Positions 1-6,537 of a stretch of DNA of 33,322 bases are shown here, piece by piece (position 1 is the first letter of the stretch; every line of letters starts with the position of its first letter). The notes beneath the pieces were generated by a model that was not told where the DNA came from, did no database searches, and was given only the letters and a program-made list of their open reading frames with translations. The translations under genes were made by a program, and so were the position numbers. The stretch is taken from assembly GCA_964574105.1 (NCBI GenBank), contig CAZNKH010000005.1, positions 1 through 33,322 on the forward strand, written 5' to 3'. This DNA comes from UBA9988 sp964574105. Lineage in GTDB: Bacteria > Patescibacteriota > Minisyncoccia > Phycocordibacterales > UBA9988.

Positions 1-105
1 AAAGATTATGTGAATGGAAATAAAGATACTGTCTGCGCGGCAAATTTCAGAGTTTTTGAAGAAATACAGAAAACCTTGATAAGCTACGGTTTATTGGTAG
101 GGTAA
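1..105 (+). CDS. C-terminal end of an unknown protein (5' truncated by the window)
   Basis: Frame 1 is open from the first base and reads 34 codons to a TAA at 103-105, ending in the residues ISYGLLVG. The start lies outside the window and the fragment is too short to assign to a family. It is co-directional with the 41-residue gene that follows 39 nt downstream. It could be a chance open frame, because 34 codons in AT-rich DNA is not strong evidence. Confidence 0.4.
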   Translation, partial: KDYVNGNKDTVCAANFRVFEEIQKTLISYGLLVG

Positions 106-130
106 TATTGAATTGATCTTAAGGACAGAA

Positions 131-139
131 AGGAGGTGA
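131..139 (+). promoter_or_regulatory. Full-length Shine-Dalgarno site of the 41-residue gene
   Basis: AGGAGGTGA lies 5 nt before a GTG start and is part of a longer AAAGGAGGTGA match to the anti-Shine-Dalgarno end of bacterial 16S rRNA. It stands out because most genes in this window have no recognisable Shine-Dalgarno, and it decides the GTG start at 145. Confidence 0.8.
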
Positions 140-144
140 CTACC

Positions 145-270
145 GTGAAAAATTCTCAACAAAGCAAATCAGTCGTAATTCCGCGAGTATTACTTCGAGC
201 AAAAGAACAAGCTCTCAAGGGCGAAGCCAAGGGTCCTTGGGATAAAGGGCACTGGGCCAACAGGAAATAA
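145..270 (+). CDS. 41-residue hypothetical protein
   Basis: GTG start at 145 and TAA at 268-270 give 41 residues. The product is basic and polar, with VVIPRVLLRAKEQALKGE in the middle and a Trp/Gly-rich end (GPWDKGHWANRK). No membrane segment or known motif is visible. Support comes from its context: a perfect Shine-Dalgarno 5 nt upstream and an intrinsic terminator 20 nt after the stop, so it looks like a complete small expressed gene. I do not recognise the family. It could be a small nucleic-acid-binding protein, a leader peptide or an antitoxin-like remnant; nothing in the sequence decides between these. Confidence 0.65.
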   Translation: MKNSQQSKSVVIPRVLLRAKEQALKGEAKGPWDKGHWANRK

Positions 271-290
271 ACTCCAACTCGGTCCCGATA

Positions 291-321
291 ACGGGTAGTG
301 CATATACACTACCCGTTTTTT
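291..321 (+). terminator. Intrinsic terminator after the 41-residue gene
   Basis: A 10-bp perfect stem pairs ACGGGTAGTG (291-300) with CACTACCCGT (307-316) across a 6-nt loop, followed by six T residues (316-321). The stop codon of the oppositely oriented HExxH gene lies in its right arm. Read on the minus strand there is no T-run, so it acts mainly on plus-strand transcripts. Confidence 0.85.
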
Positions 322-1268
322 ATTGTCTCAGTGAGGGAGTTTAAGTACATCTTATCTATGCACTTTTTTTCATCCGTATATTCTTTCGCCAGATTTCTCA
401 TTGCGTGAGCACTCCGCCGTCTGATCAATGTGAAGTTGTGAAGCACTGATTCGTCAGTTTTTTCCGCAATACTTATCGTGGTGTTAAAGTATTTTGTTGC
501 CAAGTATCCCTCTGGAGTAAAAGAACTGATGAGTAGCTCCTCAAGAATTTGGAAAGGCGGCATATCTTGAGAGAGGGGACTGAGGAGGTCTTGATTTTCA
601 TCAGCAACACTCACAATCAAAGGCATCACTACAGAGTGACTTCTTAATGCAAGATGGAACAGTTCGTGCAGTAACACTGCTTCAAGAAAAGGGAAATTAT
701 TCTCAATTACTCCAGAACATTCCAGCACAAGATCCGTTTTTTCTTCAAAGGTTGAGTACCATCCTACAATATCATCCTCTTCTGCACTGCTCATTGCTAA
801 CTGTATGGGTATGTCAGTGAGCTTTGTTTTGTTCTGTAATCCTGTGAGGGATTCTACTTGTGCTAATGCCGTTTCTATTTTTTTTGATTGTGAGTTAAAA
901 AATTTACTTATTCTCATGAGATGCGTTTCTTCTTTCTGCCAGACGATGTCAAAACGATGAGAAAAATTCTCAAGTACTTCTTTAATTGCCCCCGTGTGAG
1001 TTGTTCCAATCTCTTGTCCCAAAATATTCCACAATTGTTCATTCTCTTTGGTCAAAAAATAAGCCTCAATGAGATTGATGCCTACTTCTGATGCTATATC
1101 AGTGATTTTCTTTATTGACGATTGTTCAATTGTAGAGAGTGCACCACCATTGCCTGCTAGCCACTGTTCAACCCGCTCTTTGTTCCAAGGGTTGTTTCTG
1201 ATCTGGCAGATTTCTCCAATAAATATTAATTTATTGAATAATTTGTTAATACGAAAACTATTTGGCAT
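309..1268 (-). CDS. HExxH zincin-like hypothetical protein
   Basis: A 319-residue protein from ATG 1268; a longer open frame exists upstream but would run across the divergent SET gene. The sequence carries LLHELFHLA with H201, E202 and H205, the HExxH zinc-binding signature of zincin metallopeptidases, and an acidic pair LEELL about 38 residues later (E243/E244) that could supply the third zinc ligand. No signal peptide or convincing membrane segment is seen, so it is probably cytoplasmic. The N-terminal 190 residues are mainly helical and charged and match nothing I recognise. It is divergent from the SET-domain gene and shares a 55-bp promoter region with it. Metallopeptidase activity is inferred from the motif only. 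The gene is AT-rich compared with the region after 2.3 kb. Confidence 0.75.
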   Translation of the reverse strand: MPNSFRINKLFNKLIFIGEICQIRNNPWNKERVEQWLAGNGGALSTIEQSSIKKITDIASEVGINLIEAYFLTKENEQLWNILGQEIGTTHTGAIKEVLENFSHRFDIVWQKEETHLMRISKFFNSQSKKIETALAQVESLTGLQNKTKLTDIPIQLAMSSAEEDDIVGWYSTFEEKTDLVLECSGVIENNFPFLEAVLLHELFHLALRSHSVVMPLIVSVADENQDLLSPLSQDMPPFQILEELLISSFTPEGYLATKYFNTTISIAEKTDESVLHNFTLIRRRSAHAMRNLAKEYTDEKKCIDKMYLNSLTETIKNG

Positions 1269-1274
1269 AGAGGC

Positions 1275-1304
1275 AGTATATACCGATTCTCCCCCTATTG
1301 TGAA
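1275..1304 (-). promoter_or_regulatory. Promoter of the HExxH gene, start-proximal
   Basis: On the minus strand a -35-like TTCACA (1304-1299) and a -10 TATACT (1280-1275) are separated by 18 bp. The -10 ends only 6 nt before the ATG at 1268, so the transcript should begin at or next to the start codon. Confidence 0.65.
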
Positions 1305-1306
1305 GG

Positions 1307-1315
1307 TGCTACAAT
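1307..1315 (+). promoter_or_regulatory. Extended -10 promoter of the SET gene, start-proximal
   Basis: TGCTACAAT is an extended -10 element (TG-N-TACAAT). It ends 8 nt before the ATG at 1324 and no good -35 is visible. The expected start of transcription falls at the start codon, predicting a leaderless mRNA. Confidence 0.6.
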
Positions 1316-1323
1316 AGAGAGAT

Positions 1324-1845
1324 ATGACATCGGCACAACAGAGACCCTTCTCGTGGATGAGCCCAAAGTTGGAGGTGCAGGAGACTGGTGAGTATGGCAA
1401 AGGGGTGTTTGCAAAGGCAGATATAAAAAAGAATGAGACACTGGCTCTATTTGGTGGCTATATCTTAAGCTTGGAGGAGGAAGCAATCCTGCCTCAGGAG
1501 CATAAAGATTCAGGAGTTCAGATTGATGACAACTTTGTCTTATCCTCTTGTGGTGAATCTGAATTAGCCGATTACTTCAATCATTCTTGTGAACCAAATG
1601 CTGGATTTTTAGGACAGATACGCCTTATTGCAATCAAAAAAATAAAAGAAGAAGAAGAAATTTGTTTTGATTACGCAATGGCCGTTGCTCATTCAGGAGA
1701 TCAATTTTATGTGATGAATTGTCAGTGTGGCAGTAGCTCTTGTCGTTCTAAAATCACAGGAGAAGATTGGAAAATTCCTGAGCTCCAGTTAAAATATAAG
1801 GGATATTTTCAACAATACATTGCAGATAAAATTAACAATATATGA
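1324..1845 (+). CDS. SET-domain protein (putative protein lysine methyltransferase)
   Basis: The 173-residue protein is essentially one SET domain plus a post-SET cysteine cluster. Visible motifs are GKGVFA (25-30), the signature NHSCEPN (86-92) with the AdoMet-site Asn-His, FDY (115-117) with the conserved Tyr, and CQCGSSSC (133-140), matching a zinc-binding post-SET CxCx4C; the last zinc ligand is expected from the NHSC cysteine. SET enzymes transfer methyl groups from AdoMet to lysine side chains, so a protein substrate is likely, but none can be named. It has no signal peptide and should be cytoplasmic. ATG 1324 fits the promoter; ATG 1357 is an alternative start. Its stop overlaps the histidine kinase start by 4 nt (ATGA), so the two are co-translated. 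Bacterial SET proteins are patchily distributed and often transferred. Confidence 0.88.
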   Translation: MTSAQQRPFSWMSPKLEVQETGEYGKGVFAKADIKKNETLALFGGYILSLEEEAILPQEHKDSGVQIDDNFVLSSCGESELADYFNHSCEPNAGFLGQIRLIAIKKIKEEEEICFDYAMAVAHSGDQFYVMNCQCGSSSCRSKITGEDWKIPELQLKYKGYFQQYIADKINNI

Positions 1846-3509
1846 TCTTCTGTAGCGATATTCCAAATCCGCAGTTTTTATTCTTCTCAGATTCTGTTCC
1901 TGGGCTTCTCTATTATTCGCATATTCCCGCAGTCATAGTCTCACTATTGATCGGGATTTTTGTTTTTGTGCGTGCGCGTAATTTAGTCGGAACTATTTTA
2001 GTGTCTATCTCAATAGTCTTTTCTTTATGGTCTTTTCTTAGCCTAATTGCTTGGACTAATAATAATGTTAGTCTGATCCAGTTTATCTGGCCGGCGTTTG
2101 GAGTGTTGTATTCACTGTTGTATGCTCTCTGTTTGTACTTCGTCTATGTGTATATAGATAAAAAAGATATTTCGTTTAATACAAAGCTCATTATCTCCAT
2201 CCTTTTACTCCCCGTCATCCTCTTTGCCTCATCAAGATGGAACCTCCAATATTTTGATCTCCCTAACTGTGAAGTACACGAAGGGCACTACTTCACGAGC
2301 TACTACTATCTCCTTGGGCTCATCTTCATGCTCTGGACATTTAGGGTCATTGTTGTGCGGTACCGTAAGGCCAAGCCAGCACTACGCAAGCAGATTGTGC
2401 CGCTCGGTGTGGGGATGCTCCTCTTCCTCCTCTCCTTTTTCGTTACCGGCTACCTCGCGAGCGCTATTGATAACTTTGAGTTGGAGCAATACGGTCTCTT
2501 TGGGATGCTCATTTTTATGGGCTTCTTGGCCTATCTCATTGTGCAGTTCAAAGCATTCAACATTAAGCTCCTCGCCACGCAGGCCTTGGTGGTGGGTTTG
2601 GTGATACTCATTGCGTCCGAATTCTTCTTTGTGCGTAACTCAATCAACATTGTGCTCACGGGCATTACCCTCATCATCGCTATTGGCTTTGGTTATATGT
2701 TGATCAAGAGTGTGAAGGAGGAGGTAAGTCAGCGTGAGCGCATTGAGCGACTCGCGAAGGATCTGGCCAAGGCGAACGACAATCTCTTTGCCGCCAATCT
2801 CAAGCTCAAGGAGCTAGATCGGCAAAAGACGGAGTTTGTTTCTATTGCCTCACACCAATTACGGAGCCCTTTGACCGCCATTAAGGGTTACACATCAATG
2901 ATTCTTGAGGGCTCCTACGGTGAGGTGGGGGAGAAGATGCGTCATCCGCTCCAAAACATCTTTGAATCCAGCCAGCGTTTGGTGATGATAATTGAAGACT
3001 TTTTGAATATCACCCGTATTGAGTTGGGGCGAATGAAGTATGAGTTCTCTAATCTCAATATCAGGGATCTTGCCGAGAAGGTGGTCGCAACCATGAAGGT
3101 CCCCGCCGAGCAGAAGGGGCTCACACTCACCTTTGTTGCCGAGGGAGGGGAGTATGTGATTACCGCTGACACGGGGAAGATTAGCCAGATCATCTCTAAT
3201 CTCGTAGACAATGCAATAAAGTACACTCCCTCAGGATCTATAGAGGTAAAGGTGAGTGACGGTGATGGTAAGGTGCGCATTACCATCAAGGATAGCGGGG
3301 TGGGACTCACGCCGGAGGTGATACCTAAGCTCTTTGAGAAGTTTGTTCGTGCCGACGATGCGGGTAAGGTCAATTACTCTGGCACTGGCCTCGGGCTCTA
3401 TGTGGCCAAGCAAATGGTGGAGGCACACAAGGGTAAAATCTGGGCAGAGAGCGAGGGAGTTGGCAAAGGTTCAACATTCATTGTTGAGCTCCCTGTGAAG
3501 AAGGCTTAG
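1842..3509 (+). CDS. Multi-pass membrane sensor histidine kinase
   Basis: The 555-residue protein has an N-terminal membrane region (roughly eight hydrophobic segments between residues 25 and 290), a charged likely coiled-coil linker (about 291-330) and a full kinase core. The H-box is ASHQLRSPLTAIKGY with the phospho-acceptor H338. The ATPase domain has N box NLVDNAIKYT (453-462), G1 DSGVGL (484-489) and G2 GTGLGLY (514-520), so it should be catalytically complete. The N-terminus resembles 7TM-type sensor regions, but the ligand is unknown. No response regulator lies nearby, so the partner must be encoded elsewhere. It starts inside the SET gene's stop (ATGA). The DNA for the N-terminal third is AT-rich and becomes GC-richer near 2230-2280, inside the membrane region, which suggests a swapped sensor module. 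Confidence 0.92.
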   Translation: MIFCSDIPNPQFLFFSDSVPGLLYYSHIPAVIVSLLIGIFVFVRARNLVGTILVSISIVFSLWSFLSLIAWTNNNVSLIQFIWPAFGVLYSLLYALCLYFVYVYIDKKDISFNTKLIISILLLPVILFASSRWNLQYFDLPNCEVHEGHYFTSYYYLLGLIFMLWTFRVIVVRYRKAKPALRKQIVPLGVGMLLFLLSFFVTGYLASAIDNFELEQYGLFGMLIFMGFLAYLIVQFKAFNIKLLATQALVVGLVILIASEFFFVRNSINIVLTGITLIIAIGFGYMLIKSVKEEVSQRERIERLAKDLAKANDNLFAANLKLKELDRQKTEFVSIASHQLRSPLTAIKGYTSMILEGSYGEVGEKMRHPLQNIFESSQRLVMIIEDFLNITRIELGRMKYEFSNLNIRDLAEKVVATMKVPAEQKGLTLTFVAEGGEYVITADTGKISQIISNLVDNAIKYTPSGSIEVKVSDGDGKVRITIKDSGVGLTPEVIPKLFEKFVRADDAGKVNYSGTGLGLYVAKQMVEAHKGKIWAESEGVGKGSTFIVELPVKKA

Positions 3510-3538
3510 TTGACAGGGTTCTTGTGTTTCTGTAGTAT
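3510..3538 (+). promoter_or_regulatory. Promoter of the ribosomal protein operon
   Basis: TTGACA (3510-3515), a 17-bp spacer and TAGTAT (3533-3538) make a strong sigma70-type promoter directly after the kinase stop. Transcription should start near 3545, leaving a leader of about 26 nt that ends in seven T residues (3564-3570) touching the rpsS ATG. It separates the ribosomal genes from the kinase operon. Confidence 0.75.
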
Positions 3539-3570
3539 GGAACCTGGCTCGTAGGAGCTATCGTTTTTTT

Positions 3571-3912
3571 ATGGCGCGATCACTTAAGAAAGGTCCCTAT
3601 ATTGACCCAAAATTGCTCAAAAAAATAGAAGGCAAACGCCCTGCGGATTCTGCCGTGATCCGGACTTGGTCCCGAGCAAGCCAGATTTCCCCCGAGATGG
3701 TGGGCTTTACTTTTGGTGTTCACAACGGTCGCAGTCACATTGAGGTACTGGTAACCGAGGACATGGTTGGACATCGCTTTGGTGAGTTTTCTCCTACCCG
3801 TAAGTTTATGCGCCACGGAGGTAAGATGCAGAAGGAGTTAGAGGAGAAGAAGAAGGAGGCCGAGATTGCTGCGGCTAAAGCGGCAAAGGAGCAAGGATCA
3901 AATGCCAAGTAA
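3571..3912 (+). CDS. rpsS: Small ribosomal subunit protein uS19
   Basis: A 113-residue S19 starting MARSLKKGPYID, with the family motifs TWSRASQI and HNGRSHIEV and the conserved GHRFGEFSPTRKF. S19 binds 16S rRNA in the 30S head next to S13. The usual length is about 92 residues; this one carries a Lys/Glu/Ala-rich C-terminal tail of about 20 residues (from about 92) that may form a helix. It opens the ribosomal block here, whereas in the standard S10 operon rplB, rplW, rplD, rplC and rpsJ come first. No Shine-Dalgarno is present; the ATG follows a run of seven T. Confidence 0.97.
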   Translation: MARSLKKGPYIDPKLLKKIEGKRPADSAVIRTWSRASQISPEMVGFTFGVHNGRSHIEVLVTEDMVGHRFGEFSPTRKFMRHGGKMQKELEEKKKEAEIAAAKAAKEQGSNAK

Positions 3913-3945
3913 TAAGTGCCAAGTATTAAGAAACAAGAAACAAGC

Positions 3946-4281
3946 ATGAAGGCAACACTCTCCAACTATCGCCAGTCTCCGCGCAAGGTGCGACTCCTCG
4001 CGGACTTGGTGCGTGGCAAAAAAATAGGGGATGCTATCACCACTTTGGCTCACCTTCCCAAGCGCGCTGCTGCGCCGGTAAAGAAACTCATTGAGAGCGC
4101 GCTTGCCAACGCAAGCTCCATCAGCACGGTGAAGAAAGAGAATTTGTATATTAAAAAGATTACCGTCGACAAAGGAGTGGTTTTAAAGCGCATGCGACCC
4201 GGAGCGCGTGGCCGCGGTTACCCACTCCATAAGCACACCAGCCACATTCGTGTGGTCCTAGATTCTCATCATGACGCATAG
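3946..4281 (+). CDS. rplV: Large ribosomal subunit protein uL22
   Basis: A 111-residue L22 beginning MKATLSNYRQSPRKVRLLAD. The C-terminal beta hairpin that reaches into the peptide exit tunnel is recognisable (LKRMRPGARGRGYPLHKHTSH). I chose ATG 3946 rather than the upstream GTG at 3916 because family similarity begins there and the 30 nt between is made of CAAG/AAGTA-type repeats. The last 11 nt overlap rpsC, implying translational coupling. No Shine-Dalgarno is visible. Confidence 0.96.
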   Translation: MKATLSNYRQSPRKVRLLADLVRGKKIGDAITTLAHLPKRAAAPVKKLIESALANASSISTVKKENLYIKKITVDKGVVLKRMRPGARGRGYPLHKHTSHIRVVLDSHHDA

Positions 4282-4927
4282 TGTTCATCCATACGCCCAT
4301 AGACTTGGTATTATCCGTGACTGGCAGTCACGCTGGTTTGGCACTCGTGGCAAATACCAAGAGTTTCTTAAGGCAGATGTACTCCTGCGCGAGTATCTTA
4401 CCAAGCGTCTCCGCGGTCTCTATGTAGACGGTGTAGATATTGAACGCGGTGCGGATTCTTTCCGTATTACCATCAAGACTTCTCGACCGGGTATGGTGAT
4501 AGGCAGGAGTGGTGAGGGAGCTACTAAGCTCAAGAGCGACATTCACGCGGTACTGCGCAAAGCTGGCGCCAGTATTCCCAGTGATTTCAAATTAGACATT
4601 GATGAGATCAAGATGCCCGAGGCTCATGCCGCTATTCTTGGCTACATGGTTGCTGAAGGATTGGAGAAGCGTCTGCCTTTTCGTCGTGTCGCCAAACAGG
4701 CAATGGAGAAGGCGATGGCTACTAAGGGTGTGGAGGGAGTAAAGATTGCACTCTCTGGTCGTTTGGGTGGAGCAGATATGGGTCGTCGTGAATCATTTAA
4801 GGCGGGGCAGGTGCCTCTCTCTACACTCCGTGCGGATATTGATTTTGCTCGTGAGAAGGCCTACCTCTCGTATGGGGTGATTGGTATTAAGGTTTGGATC
4901 TACCGTGGTGAAGTATTTGAATCATAA
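4271..4927 (+). CDS. rpsC: Small ribosomal subunit protein uS3
   Basis: A 218-residue S3. The N-terminus THSVHPYAHRLGIIRDW matches the conserved start of the family, GMVIGRSGEGATKL is the KH GxxG region and GRLGGADMGRRE is the conserved C-terminal block. S3 sits at the mRNA entry of the 30S subunit and has helicase-like roles with S4 and S5. The start overlaps rplV by 11 nt, fixed by the family N-terminus. rplP follows 9 nt later. Confidence 0.97.
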   Translation: MTHSVHPYAHRLGIIRDWQSRWFGTRGKYQEFLKADVLLREYLTKRLRGLYVDGVDIERGADSFRITIKTSRPGMVIGRSGEGATKLKSDIHAVLRKAGASIPSDFKLDIDEIKMPEAHAAILGYMVAEGLEKRLPFRRVAKQAMEKAMATKGVEGVKIALSGRLGGADMGRRESFKAGQVPLSTLRADIDFAREKAYLSYGVIGIKVWIYRGEVFES

Positions 4928-4936
4928 AGCAAATGT

Positions 4937-5356
4937 ATGTTTCCTAAAAAAGTAAAATTTAGAAAATGGCAGACTGACCGCGTCAACCCGCACAAGGCGC
5001 GTGTTGAGACGCGTGGTACTAAACTCTCTTTTGGTTCGCACGGACTCAAGTCACTAGGCACAGCACGCATCAAGAGTAATCAGATAGAGAGTGCCCGTAA
5101 AACAATGACGCGCCTCACTAAGAAGACGGGCAAGATTTGGATACGCATCTTCCCAGACCGACCTTACACTGCCAAGGCGGCAGAGGTAGGTATGGGTAAG
5201 GGAAAGGGAGATCCACAGGGGTATGTCTTTACGGTGCGTCCCGGACGAATGTTGTTTGAGATAGATGGACTTACTGCGAGCGAGTCAAAGGATGCACTCC
5301 GCAAGGCAGGAGCTAAGTTACCGGTGAAGACCACGATTGTAAGCCGTGCGGAATAA
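4937..5356 (+). CDS. rplP: Large ribosomal subunit protein uL16
   Basis: A 139-residue L16 of normal length, starting MFPKKVKFRKWQTDRV, with the conserved IRIFPDRPYTAKAAEVGMGK region that organises the A-site side of the 23S rRNA. The family usually has MGxGKG here, and MGKGKG is present. It sits in the standard rpsC-rplP-rpmC order. The stop is followed by a 30-nt spacer of AAGTA/CAAG repeats before rpmC. No Shine-Dalgarno. Confidence 0.97.
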   Translation: MFPKKVKFRKWQTDRVNPHKARVETRGTKLSFGSHGLKSLGTARIKSNQIESARKTMTRLTKKTGKIWIRIFPDRPYTAKAAEVGMGKGKGDPQGYVFTVRPGRMLFEIDGLTASESKDALRKAGAKLPVKTTIVSRAE

Positions 5357-5386
5357 GTAACAAGTACCAAGGACCAAGAAATACAT

Positions 5387-5581
5387 ATGAAGAAAGAAAC
5401 ACACAAAGGTAAAAAGGCGAGCGAGCTTGTAACGCTGGTTGCCAAGCGTCGCGAGGAGCTCCGGACGCTCCGCTTTGACATTGCGGGGAGTCGTGGTAAA
5501 AATACCAAGGATATCCGGGCCCATCGTCGTGATCTTGCGCGGATACTCACCGAGCTTGCTCGTGTGACCAAGGCACAGTAA
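5387..5581 (+). CDS. rpmC: Large ribosomal subunit protein uL29
   Basis: A 64-residue L29, a two-helix protein near the peptide exit tunnel. The core reads ELVTLVAKRREELRTLRFD followed by IRAHRRDLARILTEL, the typical L29 pattern of an N-terminal E-L repeat and a C-terminal RRxIARIxT-like block. The N-terminal lysine-rich extension (KKETHKGKKAS) is mildly longer than usual. Located between rplP and rpsQ as in most bacteria; the next ATG follows the stop by 4 nt. Confidence 0.95.
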   Translation: MKKETHKGKKASELVTLVAKRREELRTLRFDIAGSRGKNTKDIRAHRRDLARILTELARVTKAQ

Positions 5582-5585
5582 CACT

Positions 5586-5831
5586 ATGACTACTACAACT
5601 ACAATGCGTAAAATACTCCGCGGAACCGTCGTCTCTGACAAAATGTCACAGACGGTTGTTGTTGTAGTGAAGCGTTATGTGAAGCATCCCAAGTACGGCA
5701 AGTATATCTCTCGGAGTAAGCGCTATAAGGCGCACGATCCGGAAGGGCGCTTTCACACAGGGGATACGGTAGAGATCCGCTCTTGCCGACCGCTCTCCAA
5801 GGATAAGCATTTTGAAGTTATTTACGACTAA
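5586..5831 (+). CDS. rpsQ: Small ribosomal subunit protein uS17
   Basis: An 81-residue S17 with the family motifs LRGTVVSDKMSQTVVVVVKR, YVKHPKYGKYI and GDTVEIRSCRPLSKDKHF. S17 is an OB-fold protein that binds 16S rRNA early in 30S assembly. Two starts are possible: ATG 5586 gives a Thr-run N-terminus (MTTTTTM), and ATG 5604 begins directly at MRKILRG. I keep the first because it follows the rpmC stop by 4 nt; the second is equally plausible from family alignment. Confidence 0.95.
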   Translation: MTTTTTMRKILRGTVVSDKMSQTVVVVVKRYVKHPKYGKYISRSKRYKAHDPEGRFHTGDTVEIRSCRPLSKDKHFEVIYD

Positions 5832-5839
5832 GTACTATC

Positions 5840-6211
5840 ATGATACAGCCACGCTCACTCGTAACGATCGCAGATAACACCGGTGCAAAAATCGGACGCG
5901 TTTTCAAGATACTTGGCGGATCCAAGCGTCGTTACGCGCGCGTAGGCGACATCCTCGTTCTCTCGGTACAGATTGCTGAGCCGCGCAAGGCAGCAAAGAA
6001 GAAGGAGGTACATCAAGCCGTTGTTGTGCGTACCAAGGACGCCATCCGCCGCAAGGATGGTACCTATCTCCGATTTGATGAGAATGCAGTCGTGCTTCTT
6101 GAGAAAGGTAAACAGGATCCTAAGGGTGGACGCATCTTCGGTCCAATCCCTCGTGAGATTGCCGAACGCGGATATCAGAAAATTGCGTCGCTCGCTCCAG
6201 AGATTGTCTAA
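5840..6211 (+). CDS. rplN: Large ribosomal subunit protein uL14
   Basis: A 123-residue L14 of normal length. It starts MIQPRSLVTIADNTGAKIGR and ends with the conserved GPIPREIAERGYQKIASLAPEI-type block. L14 lies at the intersubunit face with L19 and is the docking site of the silencing factor RsfS. The start codon lies 8 nt after rpsQ, in a TAAGTACTATC spacer without a Shine-Dalgarno; rplX follows after 4 nt. Confidence 0.97.
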   Translation: MIQPRSLVTIADNTGAKIGRVFKILGGSKRRYARVGDILVLSVQIAEPRKAAKKKEVHQAVVVRTKDAIRRKDGTYLRFDENAVVLLEKGKQDPKGGRIFGPIPREIAERGYQKIASLAPEIV

Positions 6212-6215
6212 TACC

Positions 6216-6527
6216 ATGTCACTTACGATTAAAAAAGGGGATACCGTCATTATGCGCTCGGGAAAGGACAAGGGCGTTAAGGGCAAAGTTATTTTGGTGC
6301 AAATCAGCACTGATCGCTTGGTGGTGGAGGGAGTGAATGTAAAAAAGCGCCGCCAAAAGAGTCGTAAAGAAGGACAAAAGGGGCAGGTGTTAGAAAAGCC
6401 GGCTCCAGTCGTGCGCTCTACCGTCTCACTCTTCTGTGAGAAATGCGGCAAGGGAGTACGCTTTGGCGTGCGTGGTGAAGGAACAAAAAAAGTTCGCATC
6501 TGCCGTAGCTGTGGACGAGAAATCTAA
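6216..6527 (+). CDS. rplX: Large ribosomal subunit protein uL24
   Basis: A 103-residue L24. The KOW motif is seen as KKGDTVIMRSGKDKGVKGKV at the N-terminus. The C-terminus carries a CEKCGK and CRSCGR pair, a four-cysteine zinc-ribbon-like end found in many bacterial L24 proteins. L24 starts 50S assembly by binding the 5' domain of 23S rRNA. ATG 6216 is chosen because the family begins there; a longer in-frame extension would overlap rplN entirely. Confidence 0.96.
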   Translation: MSLTIKKGDTVIMRSGKDKGVKGKVILVQISTDRLVVEGVNVKKRRQKSRKEGQKGQVLEKPAPVVRSTVSLFCEKCGKGVRFGVRGEGTKKVRICRSCGREI

Positions 6528-6537
6528 TATTACTACT

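Noticed and set aside
2942..3373. 143-codon frame antisense to the histidine kinase
   Set aside because: Shadow of the kinase ATPase domain; the plus frame carries complete N, G1 and G2 motifs and the minus product is low-complexity Ser/Thr-rich.
5855..6499. 214-codon frame antisense to rplN and rplX
   Set aside because: The plus-strand ribosomal proteins are unambiguous; no start context or domain is visible on the minus strand.
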